In this document: in pieces, positions 1 to 6,213 of the stretch
Position numbering within the stretch: position 1 is the first letter of the stretch
Layout: every line of letters starts with the position of its first letter
NCBI GenBank assembly: GCA_017557475.1
Contig: JAFYYO010000435.1
Span: forward strand, 1 to 7,410
From: Bacteroidaceae bacterium
GTDB lineage: Bacteria > Bacteroidota > Bacteroidia > Bacteroidales > Bacteroidaceae
Direction of reading: 5' to 3'
DNA: 7,410 nucleotides
Program-made: the position numbers and the translations under genes
Notes under the pieces: generated by a model
The model's input: the letters and a program-made list of their open reading frames with translations, nothing else
Databases searched by the model: none
Told to the model about the DNA's origin: nothing

Positions 1-1
1 C

Positions 2-1369
2 ATACGGAAGCGAACAGGTCCATCCACATCAGTTGTCGATGGTGACGGCAATACTACAACAAGCAATATCACTTACGGCAAGGACGACTACCTGCACATG
101 GCTAAGAAGATGTGCGATGCAGCACAACTCGACCTAAGCGAATTCTTCGAAGTGAACGGTATGTTCAAGCCCTACGACAAGTTCTTTGTGGGCGACTACA
201 GCAACTATTGGGTAACGACAACTCAGGCAGACATTGATGCGGCGAAGGCTTATATGGCTCGCTATCCGAAGGCTCCAAGCATCTGCTTCATCGATGACCG
301 CATCAAAGCTTCTCCTGCCATTTCTAATGGTCCGTTTGAAGGCAAGCCATCGGGCACGAATCGCGTTAACTATGATAGCGAAGTGTCTATCGGCTATGCT
401 GATGTCGGTCAGTGGAGCGACTATGTTGACGAGTATCAAACCAATGGCTACTACTATACCACAACTACCAGTTCTGGTACGACGACCTACAAAATATCTG
501 GTACAGGTGCAATCGGCTTTAAGGTCTATGATAATGAAGGCAACCTCGTTTATCTCTCTAACAAGAAAAACTTCTCCTTACCATCGTATGTTCTGGCAAA
601 GCTACAGGATGGCTTCAAGATTGTGGCTTGCGAGGCTAATGGCTATGAAGTGCTTGTTCCTCTTGGTACCGCTTTATATCGAGGCGAGATGACTGCATAT
701 TATGAGGGTAATCCCACACCACATACCCTATATTATTATGGTACGGGAACTGCAGGGAAGAGCGAGATGAACCCACTTCCCTCTAACTCCATTGCATATG
801 TTAAGCCTGATCAAACAGATAAGAAGCAGCCAACGGAAGAACTCTTGGCTAATGTCAATGTGGTAGGTCCTGACAGCATAGCACAGACTCTCGTCATCGA
901 TGGAGATAAGCCCTTCTTCATTCCGACAGAGTTTACAGCAGAGGACATTACCTTTACCAAGACTGGCGAAGGCTATCAGGCACTCCGATTGCCCTTCAAC
1001 ACTTGGGCTGGTCTCGGAATCGTGAACGAAGATGGTTCTGTAGATATCGCTCCTGAAACCTTCTGCGCAGGCGAACCTGTTCTTTTCAAGGACAATGTCA
1101 GCATCAAAGAGCAAAGCCGGACTGTCAGCGCAGGCACTTTCGCTGAAACTGAGAATGGGTATATCTTTGATGGCTCCTCGTTCGTCTTTGCTGAGAACAT
1201 CTCTCCCTTCACCTATGTCTGGGATGATCCCAACGGTATTAAAGACCTTAAGGACTCAAAGGATTCTAAGGACCTTAATCATAGCATCTACAACATCGCA
1301 GGTCAGCGTGTAAGCAAGCCCGCTAAGGGTCTCTATATCGTTGGCGGCAAGAAGATATTAGTAAAATAG
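2..1369 (+). CDS. C-terminal part of a large secreted protein, probably an M60-like (gluzincin) metallopeptidase; 5' end outside the window
   Basis: The frame is open from the left edge, so the gene starts upstream; the ATG at 98 is only an internal methionine. The visible part has 455 residues. The first ~100 are helical and contain DDYLHMAKKMCDAA, then DLSEFFEVNGMF, then GDYSNYWVTTTQADIDAAKAYM and a FIDDRI segment. I associate this pattern with the end of M60/enhancin-like zinc peptidase domains of Bacteroidales, but the HExxH site would lie outside the window, so activity cannot be confirmed. Next come beta-rich segments, including a 'GYQALRLPF' stretch (about residues 320-328) common in large secreted Prevotella proteins, a KDLKDSKDSKDL linker, and a C-terminal IYNIAGQRV...KGLYIVGGKKILVK tail. 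That tail resembles a shortened type IX sorting-domain end, suggesting an exported or surface protein. It could instead be another large secreted enzyme with the same accessory domains. Confidence 0.6.
   Translation: MRKRTGPSTSVVDGDGNTTTSNITYGKDDYLHMAKKMCDAAQLDLSEFFEVNGMFKPYDKFFVGDYSNYWVTTTQADIDAAKAYMARYPKAPSICFIDDRIKASPAISNGPFEGKPSGTNRVNYDSEVSIGYADVGQWSDYVDEYQTNGYYYTTTTSSGTTTYKISGTGAIGFKVYDNEGNLVYLSNKKNFSLPSYVLAKLQDGFKIVACEANGYEVLVPLGTALYRGEMTAYYEGNPTPHTLYYYGTGTAGKSEMNPLPSNSIAYVKPDQTDKKQPTEELLANVNVVGPDSIAQTLVIDGDKPFFIPTEFTAEDITFTKTGEGYQALRLPFNTWAGLGIVNEDGSVDIAPETFCAGEPVLFKDNVSIKEQSRTVSAGTFAETENGYIFDGSSFVFAENISPFTYVWDDPNGIKDLKDSKDSKDLNHSIYNIAGQRVSKPAKGLYIVGGKKILVK
1241..1276 (+). repeat. Four tandem 9-bp units encoding KDL-KDS-KDS-KDL
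   Basis: Four consecutive 9-bp units (1241-1249, 1250-1258, 1259-1267, 1268-1276) have the form AARGAYYYW and encode the charged linker KDL KDS KDS KDL just before the C-terminal tail of the partial secreted protein. Gain or loss of a unit keeps the frame, so the linker length could vary between strains. Comparable Lys-Asp linkers in front of the same tail occur in other Prevotella proteins as far as I recall. Confidence 0.75.
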
Positions 1370-1382
1370 TGAGAAGTTATAA

Positions 1383-1466
1383 AACTAGGCACGTTATGTT
1401 CGCCAACTAGGCACGTTATGTTTGCCAACTAGACACGCCTAGTTTGCCAACCAGGCATGGCGTATT
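1383..1466. repeat. Imperfect 22-bp tandem repeat, about 3.8 copies
   Basis: Copies lie at 1383-1404, 1405-1426, 1427-1448 and a partial one at 1449-1466. Each begins AACTAGGCACGTTATG or a variant of it and ends in TTYGCC. The first two copies differ by a single base. The third is more diverged and contains an exact inverted repeat AACTAG-ACACGC-CTAGTT (1427-1444) that could form a hairpin. The array fills most of the 127-bp gap between the partial gene and the membrane-protein gene. No classical GC stem followed by a T-run is present, so transcription termination of the upstream gene, if it happens here, is not by an obvious intrinsic terminator. Confidence 0.85.
1417..1424 (+). promoter_or_regulatory. 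Possible -7 promoter element within the tandem repeat
   Basis: TATGTTTG matches the Bacteroidetes -7 consensus TAnnTTTG exactly and lies about 73 bp before the start codon at 1497. The matching -33 element is weak: TATG at 1395-1398, spacer 18, is three of four to TTTG. It could drive the three-gene block, but it sits inside a repeat whose first copy has the near match TATGTTCG, so chance is a real alternative. Confidence 0.3.
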
Positions 1467-1496
1467 AAAACAGATATCGTAATCAAATAAAAATAA

Positions 1497-3095
1497 ATGA
1501 GTAAGAAATCATCTTTTCAGCCTCGAAAAGTCGCACCGCAGAAGACTCCAGTCGCTCCACCTAAACGAAAGAAACGACTGATGCCTATTCTGCCCATCTT
1601 TTTCCTACTGACTTGGCTCTGGGCAGCCTGGTATTATGGAAGCGTCTTCTATATCAGCAGGGAGTACAGCTTCTGGGTTGCCGATACCCGACTTATGGAG
1701 TTCATCCTGAGCCAGCCTTATGGTGTCCTTCGCTATCTTGGACGAGCTATGCTGCAACTCTATAAGTATCCTTGGCTTGGTGGACTGCTCTTGGCCATGA
1801 TGCTGACTACAGGCAGTTGGCTTACAGGCTATTGCATGAGGCTCAAGGCTTCGTGGCGAACTATCCAATATTTGCCGGCCCTGATTTATATGGCAGTAGT
1901 CACCTGGCATGGCCTCGACATTTTCTTCGAGGCTCGAACTGGACTTATCTTCGGCATTCCATTTGTTGCTTTAGTGGTTCTTTGCATCTGGGCTATCATT
2001 ATAAGGAGTTTCAGTCGCAAGCCCGTTCCTGCTTTCATTGGTATTCCCAAGGATGAGACGCCCAAACAGAATGGTATTCAGCTCGCATTCATCATTCTCT
2101 GCTTTGCAGCCATTATAGGCTTCGATCATTGGCAGAGACCTTATGTTCGCGTCATTTGCCGTCTGTTGGAAATGGAGTACAAGCAGGACTGGGCAGGTAT
2201 ACAGAAGTTAGCTCGTGCCAATGCCACAATGAGCAATCGCCCGATGGCTTGCTCTTACGCAATCAGCTTAGTACAGACAGGGCAAGTGTCAGAGCGCCTC
2301 TTTGAAATCCGCATGGATTATGACTCGCTACATGTTCACGGCATGGATTGGGAACATAATAATGCAAGTGCCCTCTATGTGCCCGAAGGTAACTACTATG
2401 GCGGTTTCATCGAGTCTGCACAACATGCTTGCATGGAGCAGATGGTGATGACCGGACCGACCATTCGTCTGTTGAAACTCTCGGCCAAGTGTGCTTTGAT
2501 GCGTGAAGAGTGGGAACTGGCCGAGAAGTATCTTGCGGTTTTGCGGCGAGTTCCTTTCGAGGGAGAATTCTGCGAGAAGTACGGTAAGATGGTCCGTCAT
2601 TTAGACTTGGTCAATGCTGATCAGGAGATGGCGCTGATTCGTTTGACGGAACCTCTCCACGACAGCTTCGAGAACCAATACCAACAGCCACTCTTTATGG
2701 GGTACAATCTCTTGCTTGTCGAGGGAAGAAGCCAGAATGCGCTCATCAACAGCCTCATTGTTTGTCTCTACACCAAACTTATGCCGCAGTTTATAGAACG
2801 CCTTGAGCCCCTCATCGGAACTACGCCTCCCAGTGTGATTATGGACGGTATTATGTTGGCAGAGAATAAGCATCCTGGTCTAATGCAGAACTTCACCGGA
2901 CTGAATTTCCGTCAGCCACAGTTGCAGGCCTTCCTTCAGAACATTCAGCCTTACATTAAGGACCGTCCAGCTCATGCATACGAGCTTTTCCCAAAATACA
3001 AAGGATACTATCCATATTACTACTTCTTTGGAAACCTCAAAGCAACTAAGAAAGGATATACCAGCCTGTCGTCAAGCAATTCAGGCGTAAACTAA
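1497..3095 (+). CDS. DUF6057-like polytopic membrane protein with helical C-terminal half
   Basis: This 532-residue protein starts with a Lys/Arg/Pro-rich cytoplasmic tail (residues 1-28). About five hydrophobic segments follow at roughly 29-50, 92-112, 124-140, 148-170 and 193-209. Residues ~215-532 are soluble and mostly helical; the stretch ~320-365 (IRLLKLSAKCALMREEWELAEKYLAVL) looks like a TPR-type helical hairpin. The layout fits the Bacteroidales family I know as DUF6057, whose function is unknown. No catalytic motif is visible. The ATG at 1497 follows an A-rich stretch with no Shine-Dalgarno sequence, normal for this phylum, and puts the basic tail before the first helix. The stop is 5 bp before the next gene, so co-transcription and a shared function with the CxxCH lipoprotein are likely. 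The family name is from recall and not checked by a profile search. Confidence 0.75.
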   Translation: MSKKSSFQPRKVAPQKTPVAPPKRKKRLMPILPIFFLLTWLWAAWYYGSVFYISREYSFWVADTRLMEFILSQPYGVLRYLGRAMLQLYKYPWLGGLLLAMMLTTGSWLTGYCMRLKASWRTIQYLPALIYMAVVTWHGLDIFFEARTGLIFGIPFVALVVLCIWAIIIRSFSRKPVPAFIGIPKDETPKQNGIQLAFIILCFAAIIGFDHWQRPYVRVICRLLEMEYKQDWAGIQKLARANATMSNRPMACSYAISLVQTGQVSERLFEIRMDYDSLHVHGMDWEHNNASALYVPEGNYYGGFIESAQHACMEQMVMTGPTIRLLKLSAKCALMREEWELAEKYLAVLRRVPFEGEFCEKYGKMVRHLDLVNADQEMALIRLTEPLHDSFENQYQQPLFMGYNLLLVEGRSQNALINSLIVCLYTKLMPQFIERLEPLIGTTPPSVIMDGIMLAENKHPGLMQNFTGLNFRQPQLQAFLQNIQPYIKDRPAHAYELFPKYKGYYPYYYFFGNLKATKKGYTSLSSSNSGVN

Positions 3096-3100
3096 AGACT

Positions 3101-4723
3101 ATGCGCAATACATTATATATATATATATTAGCAGCAACCTTGCTGCTCCTAGGTTGCAAACCAAAGGTAGAAGTGCCGAACCAGTTCACGGAAACTAACA
3201 CTGAGGCTCAAATCTATCCTGATTACAGGGACATTGTGGTGCCACCAAACATTGCACCGCTCAACTTCATTGTTCGTGATTCTTTAGCTACTGCTTATGT
3301 CGCTCATCTCAAAGGCAAAGGAGAGGAACTTCTTGCAGCGGCATCGAAGGACGGTATCATTAAGATGGATACTACAGAATGGAGAACTTTGCTTACGGCA
3401 AACAAGGGGAATGATGTCTCCATCGATGTCTATGCAAAGCGACCTGATGGCTGGGTACACTTCAAGCCATATAAGATTAGTGTTGCAGAGGAGCCTATTG
3501 ATGCTTTCCTCACTTACCGACTCATCGAGCCTGGCTACGAACTCTATCGTCAGTTGGGCATCTACCAGCGCAATCTCACGACCTTTGATGAGGTGCCTGT
3601 TTATGAGAATAACAGGGAGTACAATGATGGAGAGAACCATTGCATCAATTGCCACAACTATCGCATGGGTAATACAGAGAGCATGCTGTTCCATGTTCGT
3701 TCCAATCATAGTGGTACCATCATTGTGCAGGACGGCAAAGCACACAAGGTGCAGTTTAAGGACAGCACCATCATAACCAGTGGTGTCTATCCCTCTTGGC
3801 ATCCAACAGAGAACCTCGTGGCTTTCTCGACCAACAAGACAGGACAGGCCTTCCACATCTATTACCCAGAGAAACTTGAAGTGATGGATGAGAAGAGCGA
3901 CCTTCTCCTCTATGATGTCACGAAGAATGAGGTGTGTCACATCATTCGCACTACTGACGATATGGAGACCTTCCCTTGCTGGGCTCCTGATGGACGCACT
4001 TTGTACTACTGCTCAGCCAAACGCAATTGCCTGCTCGACCCTTCCTTACCTGATAGCCTTATCACTCAGCAGCTCCTCTTGAAGTTCGACAGTGTTCGTT
4101 ACAACCTGATGTCCATTCCATTCGACCCCAAGACTCGCAGCTTTGGCCGTCCTCAGATGGAAGTCAATGCAGCTGCAGAAAGTAAGAGTGTTTCTGTGCC
4201 TCGAGTCTCTCCAGATGGACGTTATCTTCTTTATACAAAGGGCGATTACGGACAGTTCCACATCTGGCACAAGTCGAGCGACCTTTGGGTGAAAGACCTT
4301 CAGACAGGCGAGTGCTATCCCTTGACCGAAGCTAATTCTCCGGATGTGGATAGCTTCCATAGTTGGAGTTCTAATAGCCGTTGGTTCGTCTTTAGTACTC
4401 GCAGAATGGATGCAAACTACACACGCCTCTTCATTGCTTATTTCGACAAGGACGGCAAGGCTCATAAGGCTTTCGCCATTCCTCAGGAAGACCCCGAATG
4501 GAACATCCTTTTCCTGAAGAGCTACAATGTGCCTGAACTGAGTCGCAATGCCGTAAGTATCTCGCCACAGGAACTCCATCAGTGCATCTACGAGACTGAG
4601 GGCGAGAATGCGACCTACAAGCCTAATCCTACAGCCATTGTAGTCCTTGATGGTATGACAGGAGCCTCGCCCAAGAAGCCCGTGGATGGCACATCAGGAG
4701 CCAGTCCTAAGAAGCCAGAATAA
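3101..4723 (+). CDS. Lipoprotein with a CxxCH (c-heme-type) motif and a TolB/PD40-like beta-propeller
   Basis: A lipoprotein signal peptide is seen (residues 1-18, lipobox LLGC, lipidated Cys19), so the 540-residue protein should be anchored in the cell envelope. CINCH at 181-185 fits a covalent heme c attachment site; nearby His198, His203 and Met190/Met195 could supply a second ligand. PD40/WD-like blades follow: SGVYPSWHP (227-235), ETFPCWAPDG (289-298), SVPRVSPDG (365-373) and DSFHSWSSNSRW (417-428), each followed by an aromatic-rich strand. Bacteroidales relatives are annotated as TolB-family or 'cytochrome c biosynthesis' proteins, without proven function. The tail (517-540) is a duplicated 12-residue unit rich in Pro and Lys. 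The gene begins 5 bp after the DUF6057-like gene and ends 2 bp before the GH30 gene. Heme loading is inferred from one motif; CxxC could also bind metal. A TA repeat lies in the signal-peptide codons. Confidence 0.85.
   Translation: MRNTLYIYILAATLLLLGCKPKVEVPNQFTETNTEAQIYPDYRDIVVPPNIAPLNFIVRDSLATAYVAHLKGKGEELLAAASKDGIIKMDTTEWRTLLTANKGNDVSIDVYAKRPDGWVHFKPYKISVAEEPIDAFLTYRLIEPGYELYRQLGIYQRNLTTFDEVPVYENNREYNDGENHCINCHNYRMGNTESMLFHVRSNHSGTIIVQDGKAHKVQFKDSTIITSGVYPSWHPTENLVAFSTNKTGQAFHIYYPEKLEVMDEKSDLLLYDVTKNEVCHIIRTTDDMETFPCWAPDGRTLYYCSAKRNCLLDPSLPDSLITQQLLLKFDSVRYNLMSIPFDPKTRSFGRPQMEVNAAAESKSVSVPRVSPDGRYLLYTKGDYGQFHIWHKSSDLWVKDLQTGECYPLTEANSPDVDSFHSWSSNSRWFVFSTRRMDANYTRLFIAYFDKDGKAHKAFAIPQEDPEWNILFLKSYNVPELSRNAVSISPQELHQCIYETEGENATYKPNPTAIVVLDGMTGASPKKPVDGTSGASPKKPE
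3114..3128. repeat. (TA)7 simple sequence repeat in the signal-peptide codons
   Basis: Seven TA units plus a T run from 3114 to 3128, overlapping codons 5-10 (LYIYIL) of the CxxCH lipoprotein. A gain or loss of one dinucleotide would shift the frame within the signal peptide and abolish the full protein. The length present leaves the gene in frame. Confidence 0.9.
4649..4720 (+). repeat. 36-bp tandem duplication at the 3' end of the CxxCH lipoprotein gene
   Basis: Two adjacent 36-bp units (4649-4684 and 4685-4720) run directly into the stop codon at 4721. They encode DGMTGASPKKPV and DGTSGASPKKPE. By eye the DNA is identical at about 25 of 36 positions, with many differences silent or conservative, so the duplication is not very recent or the peptide is under selection. 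The result is a flexible basic Pro/Lys tail outside the propeller. Confidence 0.85.
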
Positions 4724-4725
4724 CT

Positions 4726-6210
4726 ATGAAGTACCTTGCCACTCTTACTTCTTCCATCTTCCTTCTAACTTCTTCCTTCTCGCTTGCTAAGCCCGTTCGC
4801 ATCTACACGACGACTGCCGATGGTAGCAAGAAGTTGGAATATACGACAGCTAAAAGTTCGCATTCCAAGTACGGCAGTCATATTACCCTTAAGCCTGCTA
4901 CGACCTATCAGGAGATGGACGGCTTCGGCTATGCCATTACTTATAGTGCCGCCTACAATCTCATGCAGATGGCTCCTGCCGAAAGAAAGGCTTTCCTGAC
5001 AAGAACATTTTCTCGCACAAAAGGTTATGGCGTCAGTTATGTCCGCATCAGCATCGGTTGCTCTGACTTCTCCAGCACAGAGTATTCGCTTTGCGACGAG
5101 CCTGGACTCGAACATTTCCGTCTCTATACTGACGAGACGCAATATGTCATTCCCATCCTCAAGGAGATTCTTGCCATCAATCACGACTTGAAGATTATGG
5201 CAGCGCCGTGGACTTGTCCCAAGTGGATGAAGATAAAGAGCCTGTCGAATCCTGTGGGCTATGATTCTTGGACGAGTGGCTCGCTCAATCCTGCCTACTA
5301 CGAGGACTATGCCCAGTACTTTGTGCGCTTCGTTCAAGCCTTTGCTGCGGAGGGGATTCCCATCTATGCCGTCACGCCTCAGAACGAACCACTTAATCGT
5401 GGCAACAGTGCCAGCCTCTATATGCCTTGGGCAGAGGAAGCGGCTTTCGTCAACAAGCTTGCTCCCGCCTTTGCTCATGCGGGCCTGACGACGAAGATAT
5501 ATTGCTTCGACCATAACTATAACTACGACAACATCTCCGACCAGCAGGACTATCCCATCAAGTTCTTTGGTGCTCTCGACCCTGATATGGATGGTCGCGA
5601 ACTTGTTGTGGGTAGTGCTTGGCACGACTATGGAGGTCGTGTTACGGAACTCGACGACATCAACGCAAAGTCTCCTGACAAGGAGGTCATCTTCACGGAA
5701 ACGAGCATCGGCACTTGGAACGATGGTCGCAACCTCGCAACTCGTCTGCTTGCAGACATGAAGAACCTTGTCTATAACACAGTCATTCGGCAGAGCAAAG
5801 CTGTAATGGTGTGGAATTTCATGCTCGACCTCAATCGAGGCCCCAATCGCGATGGAGGCTGCCAGACCTGCTATGGAGCTGTGGATATCGACCAGAACGA
5901 CTACCACACGCTTTCCTACAACTCCCACTACTTTGTGATGGCTCACGCAAGCCTTGCTGCTCATCCTGGTGCAAAGCGCATCGATGCCAGCATCAGTAAT
6001 GGCACTTCCGACGTCAGCTATGTGGCTTTCCAGAACCCCGATGGCAGTTATGGCGCAGTCATCTTCAATCAGGGAAGCTCGAACCTGCAGATGTCGATGG
6101 CTGCTGCCACCTCTGCTGTTGCCCGTTTTACCTTGCCAGCCAAGAGTATTGTCTCTGTCGTGCTAGACGGAGAAGAGGTGAAAGACGGCAAGAAGAAGAT
6201 TCTTCGCTAG
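4726..6210 (+). CDS. Secreted glycoside hydrolase family 30 enzyme (probable beta-1,6-glucanase or beta-glucosylceramidase type)
   Basis: The 494-residue protein carries a signal peptide (cleavage likely after SLA at 19-21) and no lipobox, so it is probably periplasmic or released. The GH30 (beta/alpha)8 signatures are clear: EMDGFGYAIT (63-72), YVRISIGCSDF (105-115), APWTCPKWMK (160-169), TPQNEP (217-222) with the expected acid/base Glu221, IFTETS (322-327) with the expected nucleophile Glu325, and WNFMLDLNRGPN then GGCQTCYGAV (363-386). The C-terminal ~90 residues plus the strands at ~25-60 form the side beta-sandwich usual for this family. Length is normal and both catalytic acids are present, so it should be active as a retaining beta-glycosidase. 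The motifs fit subfamilies acting on beta-1,6-glucan or glucosylceramide better than the xylanase type, but substrate cannot be settled by reading. It starts 2 bp after the lipoprotein gene, so it is probably translated from the same mRNA. Confidence 0.92.
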   Translation: MKYLATLTSSIFLLTSSFSLAKPVRIYTTTADGSKKLEYTTAKSSHSKYGSHITLKPATTYQEMDGFGYAITYSAAYNLMQMAPAERKAFLTRTFSRTKGYGVSYVRISIGCSDFSSTEYSLCDEPGLEHFRLYTDETQYVIPILKEILAINHDLKIMAAPWTCPKWMKIKSLSNPVGYDSWTSGSLNPAYYEDYAQYFVRFVQAFAAEGIPIYAVTPQNEPLNRGNSASLYMPWAEEAAFVNKLAPAFAHAGLTTKIYCFDHNYNYDNISDQQDYPIKFFGALDPDMDGRELVVGSAWHDYGGRVTELDDINAKSPDKEVIFTETSIGTWNDGRNLATRLLADMKNLVYNTVIRQSKAVMVWNFMLDLNRGPNRDGGCQTCYGAVDIDQNDYHTLSYNSHYFVMAHASLAAHPGAKRIDASISNGTSDVSYVAFQNPDGSYGAVIFNQGSSNLQMSMAAATSAVARFTLPAKSIVSVVLDGEEVKDGKKKILR

Positions 6211-6213
6211 ACT

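Noticed and set aside
98..100. True start codon for the first gene at the ATG at 98
   Set aside because: The same frame stays open to the left edge with sequence that reads as continuous protein, and no signal peptide follows this ATG, as a secreted protein would need.
1383..1466. CRISPR array
   Set aside because: The 22-bp units abut directly without unique spacers and the copies diverge progressively; this is a tandem repeat.
3284..3940. Minus-strand open frame of 218 codons opposite the CxxCH lipoprotein gene
   Set aside because: The plus-strand frame has a lipobox, CINCH motif and propeller blades, while the antisense translation shows no recognisable features.
4765..5964. Long minus-strand open frame (399 codons) opposite the GH30 gene
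   Set aside because: It lies entirely antisense to a gene with clear catalytic motifs and encodes a Val/Ile/Arg-rich sequence without domains or a signal peptide; it is a shadow produced by codon bias.
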